Positions 1-4,404 of a stretch of DNA of 5,976 nucleotides are shown in pieces. The position numbers and the translations under genes were made by a program. How positions within the stretch are numbered: position 1 is the first letter of the stretch; each line of letters begins with the position of its first letter. The notes under the pieces are model-generated. The model did no database searches. It saw nothing but the letters and a program-made list of their open reading frames with translations, and was not told where the DNA came from. Source of the DNA: a bacterium (lineage in GTDB: Bacteria > Verrucomicrobiota > Kiritimatiellia > UBA8416); the NCBI GenBank assembly GCA_020048935.1, contig JAIFLS010000086.1, positions 1 through 5,976 on the forward strand, read 5' to 3'.

Positions 1-278
1 AGCCGCAGCGTCCGTTCCACGTTCCAGAGGTAGGCGGTGGCGGCGATGCAGTCCGGTCGCAGAGCCGCCAGATGCGCCAGCAGGGGTGTATCCGCCAGGT
101 TATCCTGGGCGGCAGAGGCGTCCAGCAGCCGCCAGTGCCTGGCTTCCGGCGAACGCCGCAGCGCATACGTCAGGCAGGCGGCGGCCAGCATGACGTTTTC
201 ACCCGGTGCGGAAACGTCCGGATCGAGTCGCGGCAACTGCAGGAACAACAACCGTTTCCGGGCGGGGTGGCGTGTCAT
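1..278 (-). CDS. Probable B12-binding-domain radical SAM protein, N-terminal part (C-terminus beyond window)
   Basis: The gene starts at an ATG (278-276), 5 bp after the atpH stop, and runs off the left edge after 92 codons. The visible protein begins MTRHPARKRLLFLQLPRLDP and continues with a GENVMLAAA segment and, near residues 77-92, a PDCIAATAYLWNVERTLRL-like segment. From memory of the family, a beta strand of the LLFLQLP type, then an early 'LAAACL' helix and a 'PD.IA.T.YLWN..RTL' strand-helix, is the start of cobalamin-binding (Rossmann-like) domains that precede radical SAM cores. The diagnostic CxxxCxxC cluster motif would lie outside the window, so the radical SAM part is inferred. 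The short spacing suggests co-transcription with atpE-atpF-atpH. Finding this gene instead of atpA after atpH is unusual. A weak GAG Shine-Dalgarno sits 8 nt before the ATG; an earlier ATG at 283-281 is followed by a stop two codons later and is not usable. Confidence 0.6.
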   Translation of the reverse strand, partial: MTRHPARKRLLFLQLPRLDPDVSAPGENVMLAAACLTYALRRSPEARHWRLLDASAAQDNLADTPLLAHLAALRPDCIAATAYLWNVERTLR

Positions 279-283
279 GGCAT

Positions 284-823
284 TTACTCGAGCAGGTGGC
301 GGCGAGCTTCTTCCAGCTGCGTGTCAACTGTACCGTCGATGACGGTATCGCCGATCTTGACGCGGATGCCGCCAAGGATGTTGTTCATGATGTGCGGTTG
401 CAGGCGGACCGGGTGGTTGAGCATTCTTGCAACCTCGGCCTCGATCGCGGCCAGGCGCTCCGGCGAGAGGGCGACGGCGCTGTGGATCTCGCCGACCTCG
501 ATCTGCGAGTCACCGGCGGTGGTGGCGGCGAAGGCGGTTGCCAGGGGGACCAGCAGGTCGATATCGCCAGCGGCGGCCAGCAGCAGGGTGAACGGCACGA
601 GCAGCGGATGCAGTTGCCCCCCGAGCAGCTCCGCCAGCGCGTTCTGCTTGCCGGGGGCGGTGACGTCATTGCTGGCCAGGAACTGACGGACGGAGGGGGT
701 TTTGCGGATGAAATCGACCAGGTGCCCGAGGTCGGCGGACACCGCCTCGATGCAGTGGTTTGCCTCGGCGATGCCGTGCAGCGCCCGTGCGTAGACTTCG
801 GCTTTATCGTTTGCTGGGCTCAT
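284..823 (-). CDS. atpH: F-type ATP synthase subunit delta (OSCP homologue)
   Basis: This 179-residue protein has the normal length for bacterial delta, the stator subunit that links the F1 head to the b-subunit stalk on the cytoplasmic face of the membrane. The N-terminal part (about residues 8-105) reads as the helical OSCP domain: it begins with the typical YARAL segment and contains the VRQFLASNDV segment around residues 45-54. The C-terminal part carries the most conserved family stretch, with NNILGGIRVKIGDTVIDGTV followed by a final helix that ends in ARRHLLE. The ATG at 823-821 lies inside the end of atpF, so the genes overlap by 20 bp. A purine-rich GAAGAAGAA stretch just upstream can serve as ribosome binding site. 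This overlap indicates translational coupling with atpF. No frameshift or missing segment is seen. Confidence 0.93.
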   Translation of the reverse strand: MSPANDKAEVYARALHGIAEANHCIEAVSADLGHLVDFIRKTPSVRQFLASNDVTAPGKQNALAELLGGQLHPLLVPFTLLLAAAGDIDLLVPLATAFAATTAGDSQIEVGEIHSAVALSPERLAAIEAEVARMLNHPVRLQPHIMNNILGGIRVKIGDTVIDGTVDTQLEEARRHLLE

Positions 824-1310
824 TGCGGTTCTTCTTCAGACGCTCGATAAACTGGTCGGCCAGCTCCTCGTGGCGTTTCTCGTCGAGATTCTCACGGATG
901 ATCTGCCGGGCGATACGCACCGACAGCGCGGCGACGGTACCCTTGAGATCGTCCAGGCTCTTGCGGGTCTCGTTCTCGATCTCGGTACGGGCACGCTCCA
1001 GCAGCAGCTCGGTCTGCTGCCGTCCGGCCTCGGCGGCTTCCTGCTTGATGCCAGCCACGATGCGGTGGCCTTCCTCGATCGCCTCGCGCGCTTGCTGGCG
1101 CGCCTCGGCAATGCCTGCCTGCTGCTGCTCGAGCAATTGACGCGCCTCAAGGCGCGCCGTTTCGGCCTGTTGGATGGCTCCGCGGATCGTCTCCTCGCGG
1201 CGCTGCAGAATCTCGCGCAGCGGCTTGAAGGCAAAGCGCGAGAGCAGCAGCATCAGCCCCGCGAAGGTCGCGAGCGCCCAGAGGAACAAGCCTGGATCGA
1301 AATGGCCCAT
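804..1310 (-). CDS. atpF: F-type ATP synthase subunit b
   Basis: This 168-residue protein has the layout of subunit b, the peripheral stalk: one N-terminal membrane helix (about residues 7-24, LFLWALATFAGLMLLL), then RFAFKPL, then a long charged coiled-coil region (about residues 31-140) rich in E, R, Q, K and A, as in EILQRREETIRGAIQQAE. Near the end, about residues 120-165, it continues with RIARQIIRENLD and an amphipathic C-terminal segment that would contact delta. It begins at the ATG at 1310-1308, 24 bp after the atpE stop, with only a weak GGGG Shine-Dalgarno 8 nt upstream. Its 3' end overlaps atpH. The length and single membrane helix are normal for bacterial b. The order c-b-delta agrees with standard atp operons. 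I see one b gene only, with no second b' copy next to it. Confidence 0.93.
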   Translation of the reverse strand: MGHFDPGLFLWALATFAGLMLLLSRFAFKPLREILQRREETIRGAIQQAETARLEARQLLEQQQAGIAEARQQAREAIEEGHRIVAGIKQEAAEAGRQQTELLLERARTEIENETRKSLDDLKGTVAALSVRIARQIIRENLDEKRHEELADQFIERLKKNRNEPSKR

Positions 1311-1334
1311 TTGGAATACCCCGTGTGTCGTGCG

Positions 1335-1634
1335 TTATGGCTGCTGCGATTCCATGACGGCGGGCACTTGGTCCTCCGCCGCGGCTGGCTGGCTGTCCGT
1401 TGCCGGCGTCTTGCCCGCCAAGGTAAAGGCGATCAGCAGGGCATAGAGGCAGAGCGCCTCGATGAACGCGATCCCCAGGATCATCAGTTTCTGGATCTGC
1501 GGGACGGCTTCGGGTTGACGGGCAGCGGCCTCCACGCTCTTGGCGGCGAGCAAGCCGATTCCGATACCGGTACCGAGGGCGGCCAAGCCGATGGCCAGTC
1601 CGGCCCCGAGCCAGGCGAATGCTTCAGGTTGCAT
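1335..1634 (-). CDS. atpE: F-type ATP synthase subunit c with an extended C-terminus
   Basis: Subunit c forms the membrane rotor ring that carries the coupling ion. The protein has two membrane helices: about residues 8-31, containing GTGIGIG at 21-27, and about residues 50-72. They are joined by a polar loop with the family signature ARQPE (38-42). The ion-binding carboxylate is E59 in GIAFIEALCLYALL. The residues aligned with the sodium-coordinating Gln and Ser of the Ilyobacter c-subunit are I26 and A60, which points to proton coupling. The protein has 99 residues. After the second helix comes a tail of roughly 26 residues, rich in Ala, Pro, Gln and Glu, which most c-subunits lack. The ATG at 1634-1632 has a good GAGGA ribosome site. 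It is the first visible gene of the operon; no atpB or atpI precedes it. Confidence 0.93.
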   Translation of the reverse strand: MQPEAFAWLGAGLAIGLAALGTGIGIGLLAAKSVEAAARQPEAVPQIQKLMILGIAFIEALCLYALLIAFTLAGKTPATDSQPAAAEDQVPAVMESQQP

Positions 1635-1639
1635 AAGCA

Positions 1640-1667
1640 GGTTCCTCGTTCTTGGTTCGTTGTTCCT
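1640..1667 (-). repeat. Four tandem heptamers in the atpE leader
   Basis: Read on the minus strand towards atpE, the four consecutive 7-bp units are AGGAACA, ACGAACC, AAGAACG and AGGAACC, with consensus A-N-G-A-A-C-N. The unit nearest the gene includes the Shine-Dalgarno. The exact period of 7 is directly visible. A role in slippage or mRNA structure is speculative. Confidence 0.6.
1643..1647 (-). promoter_or_regulatory. Shine-Dalgarno of atpE
   Basis: GAGGA on the minus strand lies 8 nt before the atpE ATG (1634). It is the strongest ribosome binding site among the atp genes here and sits inside the last unit of the heptamer repeat at 1640-1667. Subunit c is needed in many copies per complex, so a strong site is expected. 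Confidence 0.7.
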
Positions 1668-1727
1668 GGTTGAGATGCGAATCTGATACTGCGGAGACTA
1701 CATGAGGCTCCAAATATAATTTGCGGG

Positions 1728-1756
1728 ATACTAGCTCGGATGCCTGTGATTGCCAA
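1728..1756 (-). promoter_or_regulatory. Candidate promoter of the atpE-atpF-atpH operon
   Basis: The minus strand has TTGGCA (1756-1751, five of six matches to the -35 consensus), a 17-bp spacer, and TAGTAT (1733-1728, four of six matches to the -10 consensus). It would give a leader of about 85-90 nt. The -35 box lies directly against the target duplication of the IS, and the duplicated A-rich tract sits immediately upstream of it. An alternative -10-like TATATT nearby lacks a -35 at proper spacing. This is a prediction from motifs only. Confidence 0.35.
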
Positions 1757-1772
1757 TCATTTGTTTTTTGAC
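1757..1772. repeat. Target site duplication, left copy
   Basis: The 16-bp sequence TCATTTGTTTTTTGAC is identical to the copy at 3236-3251. If one further base is counted the match is 17 bp (1756-1772 and 3235-3251), but that base is better assigned to the IS end so that both ends start with TGT. Sequence beyond each side differs. It marks the left boundary of the insertion. Confidence 0.85.
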
Positions 1773-1848
1773 TGTCGGCGTCAGTGCAAAACCGGATTAA
1801 TTGTTCAGAGCAAAACCGGACGGAATTGTTCAGAGCAAAACCGGACGG
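1773..1848. repeat. Left terminal repeat region of the IS, with a perfect 25-bp tandem repeat
   Basis: The outermost GCAAAACCGGA lies at 1786-1796. It is followed by two perfect tandem copies of a 25-bp unit at 1799-1823 and 1824-1848, which begin AATTGTTCAGAG and continue GCAAAACCGGACGG. The left end therefore carries three copies of the GCAAAACCGGA core. These are probably transposase binding sites, inferred from the match to the other end. This end is downstream of the transposase gene. Confidence 0.85.
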
Positions 1849-1878
1849 TTTTTTGGCTTGGCGGCGGGCCGTCCAAAC

Positions 1879-3051
1879 TCAGAGCGTGAATTTCCCGAGG
1901 ATGGTCGGCCATTGAGGCTCTCGTGGATCAGGCATGCTTTCAACCACCCAGAATTGTCGTTGCGGGTGAATGACCAGGGCGACTTTTCTCTTGAGTGTGG
2001 GTGTGATATTCCACGACTGTCCGTTATAGTCGATCGTATTGGCCCGCGAAACGGCTCGTGGTTGGTGATAGGCCATGTGAAGGTCCATCAGTCGCTGTGG
2101 CGGGCACGGTCTGTAGGCAATGCGGTTTTCAGCGACGGCCAGTAGGTGGGCAGCATTGGCGGTCATTCCCGTTGTCCGGTTCTTGTGGTTCTCGTTCCAG
2201 TACGACACATGGGAATCGATAATACCTTGGGATTCCCGCCCATTGCGCATGCCGGCTTGCTTAAGCACCGGAACCAGGCGGCGTTGCAGGGTTCCGACCA
2301 TCCGCTCTATCTTTCCCTTGGCTTGGGGCGTTGGGGCAACACGATGGGCAATCTGCAGGGCCAGAAGCATGCGGCCGCATTTAGTGACAGCATCTTCCCC
2401 TTCGTTGCCGAACATCGCGAAACCGTCGGTATAAAGCATTTCCGGGATGCCATGATCTGCGAAGGCAGCCCTTAAGTGCAGGAAGTGAGCCCACAGGGTT
2501 TCGCCCTCCCATATGCTGGTGCGGATGACTTGGCGGGTATGGTCATCAACCGTTGAGATCAACGCCTGCGGACGATCAGAGGGCCAGGCGCGTACTGGCG
2601 TAGCGTCGTGCTGCCAGATCTGTCCGGTCTGCGAGCACTGCCAGCGCCGACGCGGTTTCGGCCCGGGCCGCACGGACTGCACAAGCAGAGGAAACTGCCC
2701 GAGAAGATAGTCACGCACCGCGCCTCGACTGCGGCTAAACTCATGCTGACGGGCCATTTCATCAGCAATGAGCGCATAATTGACTGGCTCCTCCTGGAGT
2801 AGTTCCAATGCCAGGTTCTCGCAACACGCAGGCCATTTGCCGTGACGATTCCCGCCGGAAGCCCCAGGCACGAAGTCATGACGGTTCTTTAGCCATTCGG
2901 TGCGTAGTTCGTAAAGCCTGGTCCTGCTTATGCCGAGTCTCTCGCATACCTCCTTGCATGAAGACTCCCCGTTGTTGAAACGTTCCACCTGCCGACGCAC
3001 TATATGCGCTGGCACCCGACTTGCGAGTTGCTTTTTTTCATTGCTGGCCAA
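1879..3051 (-). CDS. DDE transposase of the IS (rve-type integrase core), 390 residues
   Basis: The protein catalyses cutting and joining of the IS ends. Residues about 31-55 (CKEVCERLGISRTRLYELRTEW) look like a helix-turn-helix that would bind the end repeats. The catalytic core follows: D149 in WQHDATP, D209 in LYTDGFAMF, and E249 in AKGKIERMV, with 39 residues between the second Asp and the Glu. All three acidic residues are present and no stop interrupts the frame. A beta-rich C-terminal part (about residues 340-375, including IDYNGQSWNI) resembles the Mu-type barrel after rve domains. There is no ATG start in frame at the N-terminus. The start given is TTG (3051-3049). A CTG at 3057-3055 lies 8 nt from a GGAG and would be better spaced. 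The frame is open upstream to a TAA at 3183-3181 without another common start codon. Confidence 0.88.
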   Translation of the reverse strand: MASNEKKQLASRVPAHIVRRQVERFNNGESSCKEVCERLGISRTRLYELRTEWLKNRHDFVPGASGGNRHGKWPACCENLALELLQEEPVNYALIADEMARQHEFSRSRGAVRDYLLGQFPLLVQSVRPGPKPRRRWQCSQTGQIWQHDATPVRAWPSDRPQALISTVDDHTRQVIRTSIWEGETLWAHFLHLRAAFADHGIPEMLYTDGFAMFGNEGEDAVTKCGRMLLALQIAHRVAPTPQAKGKIERMVGTLQRRLVPVLKQAGMRNGRESQGIIDSHVSYWNENHKNRTTGMTANAAHLLAVAENRIAYRPCPPQRLMDLHMAYHQPRAVSRANTIDYNGQSWNITPTLKRKVALVIHPQRQFWVVESMPDPREPQWPTILGKFTL

Positions 3052-3067
3052 TACCAGAAAAGGTTCT

Positions 3068-3144
3068 CCACGGGAAGCCTCGTCCTGTGCTTCGTCCCTT
3101 CGGGACGCCCCTTCGGGGACAGCACAGGACGAGGCTTCCCGTGG
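3068..3144 (-). repeat. Large nested hairpin in the transposase leader
   Basis: The two 24-bp arms at 3068-3091 and 3121-3144 are perfectly complementary. The 29-nt interior holds two smaller hairpins: a 6-bp stem at 3093-3107 and a 4-bp stem at 3108-3118, each with a TTC/GAA loop. The RNA would fold as a three-way junction. It lies between the right IS end and the transposase start, and the last two bases of its 3' arm on the transcript are the GG of the GGAG ribosome site (3069-3066). It could protect the gene from read-through translation or stop outside transcription, as inverted repeats near the ends of IS10 and IS50 limit read-through expression. No clean T-tract follows, so it is not called a terminator. 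Confidence 0.85.
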
Positions 3145-3183
3145 TCCCTGGCGAACGGGTGGATGGCGATCCGCTACCCTTTA

Positions 3184-3235
3184 GCGTCCGGTTTTGCTCT
3201 GAACAATTCTGTCCGGTTTTGCTCCGGCCCCAACA
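3184..3235. repeat. Right terminal repeat region of the IS
   Basis: Read inward from 3235, this end carries two copies of GCAAAACCGGAC, separated by AGAATTGTTCAGA, matching the left end in inverted orientation. It has only two copies of the core against three at the left end. It lies upstream of the transposase, so transposase binding here may also affect its own promoter; no convincing promoter boxes are visible. Confidence 0.85.
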
Positions 3236-3251
3236 TCATTTGTTTTTTGAC
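3236..3251. repeat. Target site duplication, right copy
   Basis: TCATTTGTTTTTTGAC is identical to 1757-1772. Joining 1772 directly to 3252 restores the pre-insertion site, which lay in the spacer between the atpE promoter and the REP pair. Confidence 0.85.
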
Positions 3252-3276
3252 ATGGTTGTTGCCCGTGCGCCCTCAT

Positions 3277-3304
3277 GTAGCCCACTCGCGCCGCGAGTGC
3301 GGCT
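3277..3304 (+). repeat. REP-like palindrome, copy 1
   Basis: It begins with the tetranucleotide GTAG (3277-3280), followed by an imperfect hairpin: CACTCGCG (3283-3290), a central C, and CGCGAGTG (3292-3299). AGCC and GGCT outside it extend the stem. GTAG or GGAG before a GC-rich hairpin is the known signature of REP elements recognised by RAYT (REP-associated tyrosine) transposases. It points towards copy 2 at 3375-3401. Confidence 0.75.
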
Positions 3305-3374
3305 TATGCGTTGTAAGCGAACGGTTGGAAGGCGTAAGCGCGGAGATTTGCGAAGCCGTACGAGTTTCCCCGTT

Positions 3375-3401
3375 GCCTCAGTCGCGGCGCGACTGGGCTA
3401 C
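3375..3401 (-). repeat. REP-like palindrome, copy 2 (inverted)
   Basis: Read on the minus strand it begins GTAG (3401-3398), then CAGTCGCG, a central C, and CGCGACTG (3395-3379). It differs from copy 1 at the third stem position, and the pairing base on the other arm changes too, so the stem is kept. The two copies face each other about 125 bp apart, end to end, in the arrangement of a BIME or REPIN. They may also act as a 3' mRNA boundary for the HDOD gene, whose stop is about 110 bp away. The rest of the spacer 3252-3508 shows no gene or other signal. Confidence 0.75.
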
Positions 3402-3508
3402 AGCCAATTCTCCAACTGCACCATCGGCGCAATACTGGTGGGATCGCATGATGTGCCAAATCATTTTCCGTGAACGCCTCGGTGGCTTCCCCCATCATCA
3501 TACCGGCG

Positions 3509-4330
3509 TTAGGCATCCGCCAATTCTGAAAGTTTTTCGGGGTCTAGTTTCAGTTCGCGCATACGATCTGGAGGCAGAGCGGTAGCGATAACCTCGGCGC
3601 TTATGCCCGGAACGGTGAGTATATGTGCAAGTAAGATGATCGCACCTTCCCGACTGAATGAATCGTCATGAACGGGTTTGTGGTGCCATCGAATACTGGA
3701 CTCAAATACTTCAGGAAAACGCCATTTACGGCATATACGTGCGCCAATATCACAATGATCGATTCCCCAAAGATCCTGTTCACGCAGGACAACCGATTCC
3801 ATGTCCTCTGTCGTATTTTCGCCAAGCAAACACATTCCCCCGGCCTGCGTCTCCAAATACAATACGAGACGGCCGACATCATGCAGCAAGCCCGCCATCG
3901 AAAGCACTTCCTGCTCGTTCCCTGGAATACCCGCTATTGTCGCGATCCTGCGTGTCTGAATGGAGACTTCGGCAGCATGCTGAAAATAACTGCTAATATC
4001 AGGGATTCGCGAAAAGGCTTTTCGCAGGCTATTCTCGGCAAACGTTAACGCAATAAAGTCAACCAAATTACGCATGCCGAAAAAAAGGACAGCTTGATCG
4101 ACCGTTCCGATACGTTCACTTAATCCATACCGGGCAGAGTTTACCAGTTTGAGCAAATCAGCAGTCATGCCGGCGTCTTTATTCAGGATTGGTACCACAT
4201 CCTTGAACGAAACGTCAGGGTTCGCAATGGCTTGACGCAAGGATAGGATATTCGCGGGTAAGGCAGGTAACTGCGCTATCCTTTCAACCACACGGTCCTC
4301 AATTTGTTTTGCTACAGGGTTCGATTTCAC
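3509..4330 (-). CDS. HDOD-domain signalling protein
   Basis: The protein has 273 residues and consists almost wholly of one HDOD domain, a relative of HD hydrolase domains found in bacterial signalling and regulatory proteins. It has the usual opening LPALPANILSLRQAI (21-35), a LLKLVNSARYGL segment (59-70) and the core AGLLHDVGRLVL (146-157). Residues that could bind metal are kept: H118, H150-D151, H192 and H216-H217. No receiver, GGDEF, EAL or membrane segment is attached, so it is a stand-alone HDOD protein, cytoplasmic, of unknown target. The GTG start at 4330-4328 has no ribosome site and sits about 7 nt after a TATAAT box, so the message would be leaderless. A GTG at residue 14 (4291-4289) with GAGG 5 nt upstream is a credible alternative. 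Base composition is less GC-rich than in the atp and deacylase genes. Confidence 0.88.
   Translation of the reverse strand: MKSNPVAKQIEDRVVERIAQLPALPANILSLRQAIANPDVSFKDVVPILNKDAGMTADLLKLVNSARYGLSERIGTVDQAVLFFGMRNLVDFIALTFAENSLRKAFSRIPDISSYFQHAAEVSIQTRRIATIAGIPGNEQEVLSMAGLLHDVGRLVLYLETQAGGMCLLGENTTEDMESVVLREQDLWGIDHCDIGARICRKWRFPEVFESSIRWHHKPVHDDSFSREGAIILLAHILTVPGISAEVIATALPPDRMRELKLDPEKLSELADA
4297..4300 (-). promoter_or_regulatory. Shine-Dalgarno supporting an internal start of the HDOD gene
   Basis: GAGG on the minus strand lies 5 nt before the in-frame GTG at 4291-4289. Starting there removes 13 residues, keeps the whole HDOD domain, and gives a leader of about 40 nt from the predicted promoter. 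The upstream GTG at 4330 has no such site. Confidence 0.4.
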
Positions 4331-4336
4331 TGTTGC

Positions 4337-4365
4337 ATTATATACAACGCTAAACGCCTTGTACA
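4337..4365 (-). promoter_or_regulatory. Predicted sigma-70 promoter of the HDOD gene
   Basis: The minus strand has TGTACA (4365-4360, four of six -35 matches), exactly 17 bp, then a perfect TATAAT (4342-4337). The -10 lies in an AT-rich dyad bounded by GTTG and CAAC (4331-4347), which might also bind a repressor. The spacer from the deacylase stop to this promoter is about 40 bp and shows no T-tailed terminator hairpin. Confidence 0.6.
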
Positions 4366-4404
4366 GTCTGCTGTATTTCCAGGCTGCAGGACAGGGGCCG
4401 TTGG

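Larger units (their letters stand above)
1773..3235 (-). mobile_element. Complete insertion sequence, probably IS1202-like (long target duplication), about 1463 bp
   Basis: The element is bounded by perfect 16-bp direct repeats. Its two ends are inverted copies of each other: 5'-TGTCGGCGTCAGTGCAAAAC on the left and 5'-TGTTGGGGCCGGAGCAAAAC on the right, read inward. They stay similar for about 50 bp. It holds one uninterrupted DDE transposase gene, so it may still be active. Single-ORF elements of about 1.4-1.7 kb with a roughly 400-residue transposase and target duplications well above 10 bp are known in the IS1202 group, formerly placed in ISNCY; this is from memory. IS481 and IS21 also have related transposases and, for IS21, multiple end repeats, but they make short duplications and IS21 has a second gene (istB), absent here. 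The identity as a complete IS is firm; the family name is moderate. Confidence 0.88.

Noticed and set aside
206..850. Long plus-strand open frame of 214 codons across atpH
   Set aside because: It is antisense to atpH, a clearly recognisable gene, and its translation is low-complexity in the GC-rich shadow frame with no family resemblance.
1335..1634. Sodium-translocating N-ATPase
   Set aside because: The c-subunit lacks the Gln and Ser that coordinate sodium, and the locus has a delta gene, which N-ATPase operons lack.
870..1673. Plus-strand open frame of 267 codons opposite atpF and atpE
   Set aside because: It is the mirror of two certain genes; its Gln/Leu-rich translation is the complement of the coiled coil of subunit b.
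1836..1856. Terminator-like hairpin with T-run on the plus strand at the left IS end
   Set aside because: The pairing AAAACC/GGTTTT arises from the 25-bp end repeats next to a T tract; the stem is short and AT-rich, and no gene reads in that direction.
1773..3235. IS21-family element
   Set aside because: Multiple end repeats suggested it, but there is no istB gene and the target duplication is too long.
3252..3508. Possible dif or pdif site beside the IS, since some IS1202-group elements insert next to these
   Set aside because: I find no sequence resembling XerC/XerD arms on either side of the insertion.
3304..3516. Small minus-strand frame in the spacer after the HDOD gene
   Set aside because: About half of it is translated REP sequence and it has no ribosome site or recognisable domain.
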